From assembly GCF_024296665.1 (NCBI RefSeq), contig NZ_CP100762.1, positions 1,364,001 through 1,428,000 of the forward strand: DNA of 64,000 nt. The letters run 5' to 3'. A program made the position numbers and the translations under genes. The first letter of the stretch is position 1; the number at the start of each line of letters is the position of its first letter. A model generated the notes under the pieces. It was not told the DNA's origin. It made no database searches and saw nothing but the letters and a program-made list of their open reading frames with translations. This DNA is from Salinilacihabitans rarus. Lineage in GTDB: Archaea > Halobacteriota > Halobacteria > Halobacteriales > Natrialbaceae. Below, one piece after another: positions 31,945 through 40,692 of the stretch.

Positions 31945-34293
31945 ATGTCCCCCGAGTCGGCGGTCGTGTTCGTAGCCGTTGCGTTGCCGTTCGCGGCGGC
32001 GGCCGCGACGCCGGTGTTCTTTCGCGCCCTCGGGACTCGAACCGGGTACGCCGGCGCCGTCGTCGCGTTGTCGTGTTTCGGATTGCTAACTACCCAGCAC
32101 GGGGCCGAAGGCGTCGTCTCGATCCCGTGGATCCCCTCGCTCGACGTCGCGCTCCGCTTTTACGTCGACGGCTGGGCGCTGCTGTTCGCGCTGCTAGCGA
32201 GTGGCATCGGGGTCCTCGTGTTCGTCTACTCGGCCGCGTACCTCCACGAGGAGGAAGGGCTCGTCCGCTACTACGCGACGCTCTCGGCGTTTATGGGCTC
32301 GATCCTCGGCGTGGCGCTCGCGGCCGACCTGATCGCGATCTTCCTGTTCTGGGAGCTGACCAGCCTCTGTTCGTTCGTGCTGATCGGCTACCACACCGAC
32401 GACCCGACCTCGCAGTACGCCGCCCGGATGTCGATGTTCGTCACCGTCGGCGGCGGCCTGTTCCTGCTCGTCGGCTTTCTGTTGCTCGCGTTCGTCGCCG
32501 GCGGCGTCGTCGACGGCTCGGCGTTCGACCTCGCGGCCATGCTCGCCGAGTCCGACGCGGTGCGGGCGGCCCTGCGCGAGGCGGGGCTGTTCGAGGTCGT
32601 CTTGCTTCTGATCGGCGTCGGCGCGGCGACGAAGTCCGCGCAGGTTCCGCTGCACTTCTGGCTGCCGAACGCGATGGCGGCGCCGACGCCCGTCTCCGCG
32701 TTCCTCCACTCGGCGACGATGGTGAAAGTCGGGGTCTACGTCGTCGGGCGCCTCCGGCCGCTGTTGCTCGGCGAGGAGTGGATGCTGCTGTTCGCGACGC
32801 TCGGCCTGGTGACGATGACCGTCGGCGCGGTCCTCGCGGTCGGGGCGACCGACGTGAAGGAACTGCTGGCGTACTCGACGGCGAGTCACCTCGGGTTGAT
32901 GATCGCCGGCTTCGGCTTCACCGAGGCCGTCGGCGCCGAGGCCGGCGCGTTCCACCTGTTCAACCACGCGCTGTTCAAGGCGGCGCTCTTCCTCGTCGCG
33001 GGCATCGTCGCCTACGAGGCGGAGACCCGACGGATCGCTGATATCGGCGGCCTCGGCCGGGCGCTCCCGATCACCGCCGCCGTGACGGCCGTCACCGCGC
33101 TCAGCATGGCCGGCATCCCGCCGTTCAGCGGCTTCTACTCGAAGGAACTGCTGTTCGAGGCGACCGTCGAGGCGGCCCACGAACTCGGAGCCGTCGGCTG
33201 GCTCTACCCGGCGGCCGCCACCTTCGCGAGCGTGTTCACCGTCCTCTACTCGCTTCGCTTCCTCGCGTTGTTCTTCGGGCCCCCGCGGACGGACCTCGAA
33301 TACGTCCACCGGCCGGCGGTGGCGATGCTCCTCCCGCCGGCGATCCTCGCGGCGCTCACGCTCGTCGTCAGCGTCGCGCCCGGGGTCGCCGTCGACGCCA
33401 TCGTCGCCGCGGCGGCCGACGCGACGGCCGTCGAGGCCCACGCGATCCACGTCGGCCTCCCGACCGAGTTCTCCCCCGCGGTCGGGATGAGTGCCGTCGC
33501 GATCGGCGGCGGCGTCCTCGCGTTCCCGTTCTACGGCCGCATCCACCGCGGCGTGCGGGCGATCCCGGAGGCCGTCCCGCAGGTCTCGGCGAACTGGTGG
33601 TACGACGCCCTCGTCGTCGACGGCCTCCGCGACGCCGGGACGACCCTCGACGCGCGCGTCCACAACGGCCTGCTCCGGACGTACGCCACGTGGACGCTCG
33701 CCGGGACGTGCACGCTCGCGCTCGCGGGCTACCTCGCGACGCGGGCCGTCCCGGTGACGCTGGGCCTCGAGGCGCCGCCGGCGATCGCGCTCGTCCTGCT
33801 GGTCGCGGTCGTCGGCGCGGTCGCGGTGGCGCGTGCCCCCTCGCACGTCGCCGGCGTGCTCACCCTCTCGATCCTCGGATTCATGATCGCCATCTTCTAC
33901 ATTCTCGCCAGCGCGCCCGACCTCGCGTTGACCCAGCTGGTCGTCGAGACGCTGGTGTTGCTGATCTTCCTGCTGGTCATCGAAGAGATCCCCGAGTACT
34001 ACGAGGTCGACCTCGATCACTTCGGCCGCGACGCGGCGCTCTCGCTGCTCGTCGGCGCGACCGCCTTCCTCACCGTCCTCCTGACGACCGACGCGCGTCC
34101 GCCGGGGCCGTCGGAACTCGCGAGCTACTACACCGAGAACGCCGTCCCGAAGGGCGGCGGGACGAACATCGTCAACGTGATCCTCGTCGACTTCCGTGGG
34201 TTCGACACGCTCGGCGAAGTGACCGTCGTCTCGATGGCCGCCGTCTCGGTCATCACGCTGATCGTCATGCGCTCCCGAGGTGAATCCGGATGA
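31945..34293 (+). CDS. mrpA: Mrp Na+/H+ antiporter subunit A
   Basis: 782 residues with about 20 helices. The NuoL-like antiporter part (about 1-500) has FFWELTSLCSFVLIGYHTDDP, the proton-path lysine block GAATKSAQVPLHFWLPNAMAAPTPVSAFLHSATMVKVGVY, and HLFNHALFKAALFLVAG. The C-terminal MbhD/MbhE-like part (about 600-782) has FMIAIFYILASAPDLALTQLVVETL and GGTNIVNVILVDFRGFDTLGE. It is the first gene of a seven-gene operon and the largest subunit; the complex exchanges Na+ for H+ across the membrane. Its TGA overlaps the ATG of an 18-codon frame (ATGA). Confidence 0.95.
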   Translation: MSPESAVVFVAVALPFAAAAATPVFFRALGTRTGYAGAVVALSCFGLLTTQHGAEGVVSIPWIPSLDVALRFYVDGWALLFALLASGIGVLVFVYSAAYLHEEEGLVRYYATLSAFMGSILGVALAADLIAIFLFWELTSLCSFVLIGYHTDDPTSQYAARMSMFVTVGGGLFLLVGFLLLAFVAGGVVDGSAFDLAAMLAESDAVRAALREAGLFEVVLLLIGVGAATKSAQVPLHFWLPNAMAAPTPVSAFLHSATMVKVGVYVVGRLRPLLLGEEWMLLFATLGLVTMTVGAVLAVGATDVKELLAYSTASHLGLMIAGFGFTEAVGAEAGAFHLFNHALFKAALFLVAGIVAYEAETRRIADIGGLGRALPITAAVTAVTALSMAGIPPFSGFYSKELLFEATVEAAHELGAVGWLYPAAATFASVFTVLYSLRFLALFFGPPRTDLEYVHRPAVAMLLPPAILAALTLVVSVAPGVAVDAIVAAAADATAVEAHAIHVGLPTEFSPAVGMSAVAIGGGVLAFPFYGRIHRGVRAIPEAVPQVSANWWYDALVVDGLRDAGTTLDARVHNGLLRTYATWTLAGTCTLALAGYLATRAVPVTLGLEAPPAIALVLLVAVVGAVAVARAPSHVAGVLTLSILGFMIAIFYILASAPDLALTQLVVETLVLLIFLLVIEEIPEYYEVDLDHFGRDAALSLLVGATAFLTVLLTTDARPPGPSELASYYTENAVPKGGGTNIVNVILVDFRGFDTLGEVTVVSMAAVSVITLIVMRSRGESG

Positions 34294-34346
34294 ACGTCGT
34301 ACAGTCGATGGACGCGTCGAATCGCAATCGGAGGTGGAGCGAGTGA
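34290..34346 (+). other. 18-residue coupling ORF between mrpA and mrpB
   Basis: ATG 34290 overlaps the mrpA stop (ATGA) and is preceded by GAGGTGA. The frame MNVVQSMDASNRNRRWSE ends with TGA at 34344-34346, overlapping the mrpB GTG (GTGA). It contains GGAGGTGG 8 nt before that GTG. Ribosomes could pass from mrpA through this short frame to mrpB. Coding for a functional peptide is possible but unproven. Confidence 0.4.
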
Positions 34347-34807
34347 GCACGGTCATCCTGCGGACGACCGCGCGGGCGACCGTGCCGATCATCATGGTCG
34401 TCGCCATCTCGCTGTTCCTCGAGGGGCACAACCTCCCGGGGGGCGGGTTCATCGGCGGCGTCCTCACGACGACCGCGTTCGCCGTCCTCTACGTGGCGTT
34501 CGGTCTGGACTTTCTCGAACGCGGCGTGCTGGGCCGGGACATCGACGCGGAACCGGCGCGCTCGCGCGACCGGATCGTCGTCGCCTACCGCCGGGTGTTC
34601 ACGCTCGGCCTCGCGATCGCCGTCGGGAGCGGCCTCGTGCCGATCCTCTTCGGCCTCCCGTTCCTGACGCAGTCGCACACGACGATCGAGGGCGTGCCGC
34701 TGTACCACCACGTCGAGGTCGCCAGCGCGCTCGCGTTCGACTTCGGCGTCTTCTGTGTCGTCGTCGGCGGCCTCCTGACCGTCCTCTCGGTGGTGGGTGC
34801 CGAATGA
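34343..34807 (+). CDS. mrpB: Mrp Na+/H+ antiporter subunit B
   Basis: 154 residues from GTG 34343 (MSTVILRTTARATVPIIMVV). A GTG at 34280 is in frame, but GGAGGTGG just before 34343 and the overlapping stop favour the shorter form. Four helices are visible; the family block is FLEGHNLPGGGFIGGVLTTTAFAVLYVAFG, followed after a polar loop by GSGLVPILFGLPFLTQSHT and a final helix FDFGVFCVVVGGLLTVLSVV. It pairs with the C-terminal part of MrpA in the complex. Its stop overlaps mrpC by 4 nt. Confidence 0.92.
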   Translation: MSTVILRTTARATVPIIMVVAISLFLEGHNLPGGGFIGGVLTTTAFAVLYVAFGLDFLERGVLGRDIDAEPARSRDRIVVAYRRVFTLGLAIAVGSGLVPILFGLPFLTQSHTTIEGVPLYHHVEVASALAFDFGVFCVVVGGLLTVLSVVGAE

Positions 34808-35157
34808 CGGCGTTCATCCTCGCGGTCGTCATCGGCGCGCTGTTCGCGCTCGGGACGTTCCTCGTCATGCGGCGGGACCTCGTCCGGGTCGTCTGGGGGC
34901 TCTCGATCGTCAGTCAGGCCGCGAACGTCTACCTGCTGGCGGTCGGCGGCGTCGAGCGCGGCACGTTCGAGTCGGTACCGGTACTCGCCGGCCACGGCGA
35001 GGCCGCCCCCGAGACGGCCGACCCGGTGGTGCAGGCGCTCGTGCTCACCGCCATCGTCATCGGCTTCGGGATGACCGCGTTCGCGCTCGTGTTGAGCTAC
35101 CGGGTGTACCAGGAACACGGCACCCTCGACGTCACCAAACTGGGTGATCGGCAGTGA
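34804..35157 (+). CDS. mrpC: Mrp Na+/H+ antiporter subunit C (NuoK-like)
   Basis: 117 residues and three helices, as in NuoK. It starts MTAFILAVVIGALFALGTFLVMRRDLVRVVWGLSIVSQAANVYLLAVGG. The third helix has DPVVQALVLTAIVIGFGMTAFALVLSYRVY, the conserved DP-QALVLTAIVI block. ATG overlaps the mrpB stop (ATGA), and its own TGA overlaps mrpD (GTGA). Part of the membrane core next to subunit D. Confidence 0.94.
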   Translation: MTAFILAVVIGALFALGTFLVMRRDLVRVVWGLSIVSQAANVYLLAVGGVERGTFESVPVLAGHGEAAPETADPVVQALVLTAIVIGFGMTAFALVLSYRVYQEHGTLDVTKLGDRQ

Positions 35158-36764
35158 CCGCCGCGACGGTCGGCGCGGACGCGCTCGACAGCCTCGTGAT
35201 CGCGCCGATGCTGGTCGTCCTCGTCGCCGCGGTGGCGACGCTCTCGCTGCGGGGTCGCCCCCGCGCGAGGACCGCCGTGAGCCTCGCGGGCGGCCTCGGC
35301 TACGTCCTCGCGGTGGCCGCCATCGACTGGTACGTCGTCCTCGCGCCGGACGCGCCGGGGATCGCGACCTACCAGGTCGGCGCCCACCCGGCGCCGTTCG
35401 GCATCACGCTCGTCGCCGACGGCCTGTCGGCGTTCATGCTGTCGATGGCGGCCGTCGTCGCGCTCGCGTCGCTGGTCTTCTCGGCCCGGTTCCTCCCGCG
35501 GTACGACCGGCGGACGTTCTACTTCCCGCTGTTTCACTTCCTCCTGCTGGGGATCACCGGCGCCTTTCTCACCGGCGACCTGTTCAACCTGTTCGTCTGG
35601 TTCGAGGTGATGCTGATGGCGAGTTACGTCTTCGTCGCGTTCTACGGCGGCGCCCGCCACACCCGCGCGGCGTTCTGGTACGTCGCGCTCAACCTCGTCG
35701 CAAGCGCCATCTTCCTCCTCGGCGTGGGCGGCCTCTACGCGACGACCGGGACGCTGAACATGGCGGACCTGTCGATGCGACTGACTGACCCGGCGGGCTA
35801 CGGGATCGACCCCGGCCCGGTCGTCGGCCTCGTCGGCCTGCTGCTGTCGGTGTTCGCGATCAAGGCCGGCCTCGTCCCCTTCCAGTTCTGGATCCCCGGC
35901 GCCTACAGTGCGGCGCCGCCGCCGATCGCCGCCATGCTCGCCGGCGCGACGAAGAAGGTCGGCATCTACGCCATCGTCCGCCTCTCGTTTACCGTCCTCG
36001 CCGGGGCGGACGTTCCCGTCGACCTCGGGATCGTCGCCGGCGACTCCCCGCTCGCGTTCGTCGGCCCCCTCCTGTTCGTCCTCGGGGCCGCCAGCGTCCT
36101 CGTCGGCGGCGTCGGCGCGGTCGGGCGCGACTCCATCGAGGGCGTCCTCGCGTACTCCAGCATCGGACAGGTCGGGTTCATCGTGATCCCGGTCGCCGTC
36201 GCGGCGACCGCGTCGAGTCCCGACCTGCGCCGGATCGCGGTCCTCGCCGCGCTCGTCTACGCGCTCAACCACGCGCTGGCGAAGGGGTTGCTGTTCCTCT
36301 CGGTCGGCGCGGTCAGGGACGCCGCCGGGACGAGTCGCTTCGAGGACCTCGGCGGGTTCGCCGGCCGCGCGCCGGCGCTCTCGATCGCCTTCTTCGTCGG
36401 CGCGCTCGCGCTCGTCGGCATCCCGCCGCTGTCGGGCTTTTTCGGCAAGTTCCTCGTCTTCGACGCGGTGGTCCGGGCGGGCTCGGCCCCGACCCTCGCG
36501 GTCCTGCTCGGCGGCTCCCTGCTGACGATCGCGTACACGACGCGGGCCTGGAACGGCTGTTTCTGGGGCCCCGCGCCGGACGTCGTCGAGAACGCGACCG
36601 TCGACCCGGTCGAGGTGGCCGTGCTCGTCGCGCTCGCGGCGCTCGTCGTCGGCGTCGGCGTCGGCTTCGACCCGGTCTACCGGTTCGCCGACGTCGCGGC
36701 TACGGCCGCCCTCGACGCCGAGGGGTACGTCGAGGCCGTCGCTCCCGGAGGTGAGATCGCGTGA
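35154..36764 (+). CDS. mrpD: Mrp Na+/H+ antiporter subunit D (NuoN/NuoL-like)
   Basis: 536 residues with about 14 helices. Antiporter blocks are LFNLFVWFEVMLMASYVFVAFYGG, KAGLVPFQFWIPGAYSAAPPPIAAMLAGATKKVGIYAI with the conserved lysines, and YALNHALAKGLLFLSVGAV followed by GIPPLSGFFGKFLVF. GTG 35154 overlaps mrpC and has GGGTGAT 8 nt upstream. A second ion-translocating subunit beside MrpA. Its TGA overlaps mrpE. Confidence 0.95.
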   Translation: MTAATVGADALDSLVIAPMLVVLVAAVATLSLRGRPRARTAVSLAGGLGYVLAVAAIDWYVVLAPDAPGIATYQVGAHPAPFGITLVADGLSAFMLSMAAVVALASLVFSARFLPRYDRRTFYFPLFHFLLLGITGAFLTGDLFNLFVWFEVMLMASYVFVAFYGGARHTRAAFWYVALNLVASAIFLLGVGGLYATTGTLNMADLSMRLTDPAGYGIDPGPVVGLVGLLLSVFAIKAGLVPFQFWIPGAYSAAPPPIAAMLAGATKKVGIYAIVRLSFTVLAGADVPVDLGIVAGDSPLAFVGPLLFVLGAASVLVGGVGAVGRDSIEGVLAYSSIGQVGFIVIPVAVAATASSPDLRRIAVLAALVYALNHALAKGLLFLSVGAVRDAAGTSRFEDLGGFAGRAPALSIAFFVGALALVGIPPLSGFFGKFLVFDAVVRAGSAPTLAVLLGGSLLTIAYTTRAWNGCFWGPAPDVVENATVDPVEVAVLVALAALVVGVGVGFDPVYRFADVAATAALDAEGYVEAVAPGGEIA

Positions 36765-37351
36765 CGGTGCGCTCGTGGCCCGTCGTCGGCCTCACGTACG
36801 GGGTGATCTGGCTGTTCGTCCGCGGCTCCGACCTCGCGCCGGACGCGCTGGCCGGGCAGTTGCTCCTCGGCGTCGCCGTCGGCCTGCCCGTCGCGTTCGT
36901 CTTCCGGCGCCTCTACGTCGACCGGGTCGATCCCGCCCGCTGGGTCGGCGTGTTGCCGGCCGTCGCCCGCTACTTCGCGACGTTTACGTCCGAACTCGTC
37001 CGCGCGAACGTCGACGTCGCCTACCGGGTGCTCTCGCCCGGAATGCCGATCAAACCCGAGGTGATCCTGATTCCGCTACGCGTCGAGACCGCCGCCGCGG
37101 TCACCGTCATCGCGAACAGCATCACGATCACGCCGGGGACGCTCACCCTCGATCACGACGACGAGGCGAACGCGCTCTACGTCCACGTGATCGACGGGAG
37201 CCACCCCGACGAGATCGTCGAACCGATCCGGCGCTGGGAGGACTACGCCCTCGAAATCTTCGACGAGGAGGCCTCGCCCGACGAACCCGCGCCCGGGATC
37301 ATCGTCAGCGGCGGCGAGGTCTGGTCCGGAGGTGACGACGATGGTGACTGA
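36761..37351 (+). CDS. mrpE: Mrp Na+/H+ antiporter subunit E
   Basis: 196 residues with a GTG start preceded by GGAGGTGA (36747-36754). Two or three N-terminal helices (about 8-50) precede the family core FTSELVRANVDVAYRVLSPGMPIKPEVILIPLRV and TVIANSITITPGTLTLDHDDEANALYVHVIDG. The soluble C-terminal region is acidic. MrpE is required for full assembly or activity of the antiporter. It overlaps mrpF by 11 nt. Confidence 0.93.
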   Translation: MTVRSWPVVGLTYGVIWLFVRGSDLAPDALAGQLLLGVAVGLPVAFVFRRLYVDRVDPARWVGVLPAVARYFATFTSELVRANVDVAYRVLSPGMPIKPEVILIPLRVETAAAVTVIANSITITPGTLTLDHDDEANALYVHVIDGSHPDEIVEPIRRWEDYALEIFDEEASPDEPAPGIIVSGGEVWSGGDDDGD

Positions 37352-37634
37352 GGCCGATCCGGCGTTCTTCACGATCGCGATCGACGCGGCGCTGGTGCTC
37401 GTCAGCGGCCTGTGCGTGCTCTGTAGCTACCGGGTCATCCGGGGACCGACGACCCCCGACCGCGTCGTCGCCCTCGACGCCATCGCGACGAACGTCGTCG
37501 CCATCGCGGTCCTGTTCGCGCTCCGGACCGGCCGCGGCCTGTTCGTCACCGTGAGCCTCGTGCTGGCGATCATCGGCTTCGTCGCGACGGTCGCCGTCGC
37601 GAAGTTCGTCGACGCCGGGGAGGTGATCGAGTGA
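37341..37634 (+). CDS. mrpF: Mrp Na+/H+ antiporter subunit F
   Basis: 97 residues with three helices. Family block is SYRVIRGPTTPDRVVALDAIATNVVAIAVLFALRTG. The start ATG 37341 is chosen because GGAGGTGA (37328-37335) sits 5 nt before it; an upstream GTG 37332 overlaps that site. The last helix VTVSLVLAIIGFVATVAVAKFV is typical. Its stop overlaps mrpG (GTGA). Its homologues have been linked to bile acid or cation transport in other organisms, but here it is one subunit of the complex. Confidence 0.92.
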   Translation: MVTEADPAFFTIAIDAALVLVSGLCVLCSYRVIRGPTTPDRVVALDAIATNVVAIAVLFALRTGRGLFVTVSLVLAIIGFVATVAVAKFVDAGEVIE

Positions 37635-37993
37635 GCCCCATCCGCGCCGCGCTCGTGGTCGTGCTGGTGGTCGTCGGCTGTTTCTTCCTGACCGTCGGCA
37701 CCGTCGGCCTGCTTCGGTTCCCCAACGTCTACAACCGGATGCACGCGACGAGCAAGCCGACGACGCTCGGGACGGCGGCCATCTTCCTCGCGGGGTTCGT
37801 CGGCTTCGGCCCCGGCGGGGACGGTCTCACCTCGCTCGTCGGCATCGCCTTCCTCTTCCTGACGGTGCCCTCGGGTGCGCACATGATCGCCCGGTCGGCC
37901 GAGCGGATGGGCGTCCCCTTCGAGGGGAACGTCACCTGGCCCGACGAGTCACCTCCCGAGCGCCCGCGGCCGAGCGAGGAGCGCGAGGACTGA
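37631..37993 (+). CDS. mrpG: Mrp Na+/H+ antiporter subunit G
   Basis: 120 residues. GTG 37631 follows GGGGAGGTGATC (37617-37628), an almost complete complement to the 16S rRNA 3' end. Three helices; core GCFFLTVGTVGLLRFPNVYNRMHATSKPTTLGTAAIFLAGFV and LTVPSGAHMIARSAERMGVPF. Last gene of the operon. A charged tail (PERPRPSEERED) ends the protein. Confidence 0.93.
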   Translation: MSPIRAALVVVLVVVGCFFLTVGTVGLLRFPNVYNRMHATSKPTTLGTAAIFLAGFVGFGPGGDGLTSLVGIAFLFLTVPSGAHMIARSAERMGVPFEGNVTWPDESPPERPRPSEERED

Positions 37994-38090
37994 CCCCCGG
38001 TCGGTCCGCGAACGTCGGATCGACTCGCGACCCGCCTGCGACGCGTCGCTCGCCGGTAGCGTGAGAACGGAACGGATTCGTCGACGGTAC

Positions 38091-40241
38091 TTACGCGAGC
38101 AGGTCGCCGAGGGCCTCGATGGCGGCCTCCTGGACGGCCGCGCGCTCGCCGGCGAGGAACTCGACGTGGCCGTCGGCGCCGCCGACGACGCGCACGCCGG
38201 CGTCCGGGACGGCCTCGGCGACCGCCTCGCCGAGGGCGCGGACGTTGACCGCCTCGGTCGCGCGGAGGCGCAGTTCGTCGCCGCCGACGCCCAGCGTGAC
38301 CACCGGCGGCTCCGTCCGGTCGCGCTCGCGGCGGTGGAGTTCGTCGAGCAGGAGGTTCGTCGTCGGGAAGTCAAAGCGGTGGGTGAACGCGTCCGTGTCG
38401 AGCACGGAGACCGTCACCCCGTCGACGCCGCGGACGGTGAGGTTCTGGCGGGCCGTCTCCAGTTCGGTCTCGAGTTTCGCGCGGAACTGCTCGGAGACGT
38501 GCGCCGCGAGGTCGCCCTCCTGGGCCTCGCCGTCGAACAGCAGGTCGGCGACGAGTTCGCGCTTGTCCTTGTACGACTGGTAGTAGGCCTCGAGGGCGAC
38601 GGCCTCGCGGCGCTCGGAGACGGCGGTCCCGTCGTAGCCCGCCGCTTCCGCGAGGTCGACGTACGCCCCGGGGGCGTCCTCCCAGTAGCTGACCGCGGGG
38701 AGGTGTTCGAGGTCGGCGCGGACGTCGTCGTTGACGTGGGCGGCGACGTTGGCCGCGAGCGCCGTCGAGGTGACGTCGGCGACGTCGGCGCCGGCCAGCG
38801 CGGGCGCGACGGCGACCGAGACGGCGTCTGCGACCTCCGCGTCGGCGCGGCTGTCGTCGATCACGACGTGGCCGGCGCCGTAGACGTCGAGCAGTTCGTA
38901 GCCGTCGGCCGACTCGACGGTCGACCCCGCGTCGACCAGCACGACCAGCGGTAGCTGCTCGCCGTGGCGGTCGCGGGCCTCGAGCATCGAGGTGACGTCG
39001 CCGGTCGCGGCGTCCATGTCGTAGACCCGTCCCTCCATGGGCCGGCGCTCGAAGTAGTGGTACTCGGCGTCCTCGCGGGTGTGCTTCTCGCGGACGAGCG
39101 GCAGGACCGCGCGCTCGATGGCGGCGCCGGCGACGTAGCCGTCGGCCGTCGCGCTGTGGCGGACGACGACCGGCCGGGCCTCCATGACGGCGCGACGGAT
39201 CGCCGTCGCGGCGGCGACGACCTCGTCGCGGACGGCCGCGACGGCGTCGTGGTCCGCGAGCAGGTCGACGCTCGCCGGCCGCGCCTCGGCTTCGAGGGCG
39301 TCCTCGAGGCGCGTCGTGATTGTCTCGCGCTCCTCGCCGTCGAGGATTTCGAGCGACTCGGTCTCGACCTGCAGGTCGCCGCGGCGGCGCTCGACCTCGC
39401 CTTCGAGGCGGACGATGTCGTCGGTCTCGACGTCGGGGTAGGCGCGAACGCCGGCCTCCTCGAACGCCGCGCACTCGACCGTGGCGGTCTCGTCGCGCAG
39501 TTCGAACACGGTCGGGCCGGCCGTCTGGCGGACGCCGGTGATCTCGCCTTCGAGGCGGACGACCGAGCCGACCTGATCGGCGATCGAGTCGATCGTGGTC
39601 CGGTTCAGTTCGGCCTCGGCCCCGGTCTCGGCGGGGCTCTCGGCGGCCGCTTCCGGGCCGCCGTCGGGGTTTGCGGCCGTCGCCGTCGCGCCGGAGACGG
39701 TCGCCGTCTCGGAGGCGGGACCGGAACCGGAACCGGAACCGGAACCGGAACCGGAACCGGAACCGGTGCCGGCGGTCGACCCCGCGCCGCTCGCGTCGGT
39801 CGCCTCGCTCGCGTCGGTCGCGTTACCCGCACTCCGCTCGTCGTCGGTCCCGTCGTCGTACTCGTCGGGGTGGACCTCCTCGTCGCCCGCCTGGATCAGC
39901 GTCCCGCGGAACTCGCGGTCTTCCTGACGGATCGACCAGCCGAGGTCGACGTTGCCGTTGTCCCTGACGTCGAGGACCTGCACGTAGACGGTGTCGCCCG
40001 GCTCCCAGTCGAGGCTCTCGAGCCGGCGGTCTAGCTCGCTCCGGTGCAGCAGACCCGTGACGTGGTCGCCGACGTCGACGAAGACGCCGAAGTCGGCGTA
40101 GCCGTCGACCTGGCCCCGGTAGTAGCGTCCGGGGACGAGCTGGGAGGGGGAGTCGCCCTCGAAGGCGAAGGCGACGTCCTCCTCGTGGCTCGTGCAGACC
40201 AAGCCGTCGACGGGCTTGCCGCAGATGATACAGTTACCCAT
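38091..40241 (-). CDS. DHH-like / OB-fold / S1 nucleic acid-binding protein (RecJ-like family)
   Basis: 716 residues. An N-terminal zinc-ribbon-like knuckle (CIICGKPVDGLVC, 4-16) is followed by an S1 domain at about 30-105 (GRYYRGQVDGYADFGVFVDVGDHVTGLLH). A low-complexity linker at about 115-205 holds seven Gly-Ser pairs, then an OB fold lies at about 220-305 (VVRLEGEITGVRQTAGPTVFELRD). The DHH-like region begins RPVVVRHSATADGYVAGAAIERAV; the classical DxDG and DHH motifs are altered (SATADG, VVIDDSRAD), so exonuclease activity is uncertain. The C-terminus resembles DHHA1 (VVTLGVGGDELRLRAT, VRVVGGADGHVEFLAG). Probably acts in DNA or RNA processing. Confidence 0.82.
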   Translation of the reverse strand: MGNCIICGKPVDGLVCTSHEEDVAFAFEGDSPSQLVPGRYYRGQVDGYADFGVFVDVGDHVTGLLHRSELDRRLESLDWEPGDTVYVQVLDVRDNGNVDLGWSIRQEDREFRGTLIQAGDEEVHPDEYDDGTDDERSAGNATDASEATDASGAGSTAGTGSGSGSGSGSGSGSGPASETATVSGATATAANPDGGPEAAAESPAETGAEAELNRTTIDSIADQVGSVVRLEGEITGVRQTAGPTVFELRDETATVECAAFEEAGVRAYPDVETDDIVRLEGEVERRRGDLQVETESLEILDGEERETITTRLEDALEAEARPASVDLLADHDAVAAVRDEVVAAATAIRRAVMEARPVVVRHSATADGYVAGAAIERAVLPLVREKHTREDAEYHYFERRPMEGRVYDMDAATGDVTSMLEARDRHGEQLPLVVLVDAGSTVESADGYELLDVYGAGHVVIDDSRADAEVADAVSVAVAPALAGADVADVTSTALAANVAAHVNDDVRADLEHLPAVSYWEDAPGAYVDLAEAAGYDGTAVSERREAVALEAYYQSYKDKRELVADLLFDGEAQEGDLAAHVSEQFRAKLETELETARQNLTVRGVDGVTVSVLDTDAFTHRFDFPTTNLLLDELHRRERDRTEPPVVTLGVGGDELRLRATEAVNVRALGEAVAEAVPDAGVRVVGGADGHVEFLAGERAAVQEAAIEALGDLLA
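39721..39766. repeat. Tandem hexamer CCGGAA, seven copies plus one variant
   Basis: Seven perfect copies of CCGGAA are followed by CCGGTG. Read on the minus strand they encode alternating Ser-Gly (and Thr-Gly) in the linker of the DHH/OB protein. Copy number change would lengthen or shorten the linker by two residues per unit and keep the frame. Confidence 0.9.
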
Positions 40242-40300
40242 CTACACGGAACAAGCAGGTTGGGACTAAAACGGTTGTCGAAACGCGCTCGCCGCGAGCG

Positions 40301-40564
40301 TCACTCGAGGATCGACGTCTCCGCTTCGAGCGCCTCCACGTCCGCGAGAATCTCTCGGACCTCCCCGGGGAACAGCGACACCTGTACCTCGTTGCCCTCG
40401 CCGTCCTCGAAGACGAACTTGACCCGCTCGTCGCCGAACGCCCGCGCCTCGGCGGACTCGACGTCGAACAGCTTCGCGGTCGCGGCCTTGTTCGTCGGCC
40501 CGACGTTCTTGATCGACCCCTCCTTTAGCTCGACCGAGAACTCCTCCAGTGCCAGCGTGAGCAT
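40301..40564 (-). CDS. Small conserved haloarchaeal protein of unknown function
   Basis: 87 residues from ATG 40564 ([20 protein letters not shown]). The longer open frame upstream reads [11 protein letters not shown] and overlaps the promoter side, so it is not used. The mix of beta-strand and helix ([39 protein letters not shown], then a helix [17 protein letters not shown]) suggests a small globular fold. No known motif. It is on the same strand 59 bp upstream of the DHH/OB gene and may be cotranscribed with it. Confidence 0.7.
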   Translation of the reverse strand: MLTLALEEFSVELKEGSIKNVGPTNKAATAKLFDVESAEARAFGDERVKFVFEDGEGNEVQVSLFPGEVREILADVEALEAETSILE

Positions 40565-40692
40565 GGTCGGGGTACGGCCGCGAGGGGAAAAAGCCACGGT
40601 ATTGCGGTATCGCGGTCGCTCCGGGGTTCGCGGGCGTGACGCGGCCGATTCCGCACACTTTTATGGTAGCTTCGGACGAACCGCCGACTGCT

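Noticed and set aside
32194-34467. 757-codon minus-strand frame opposite mrpA
   Set aside because: Hydrophilic low-complexity shadow of a membrane protein gene with all MrpA motifs.
39721-39766. Hexamer tract as regulatory or origin iteron
   Set aside because: Lies inside a coding linker and is in frame as Ser-Gly.
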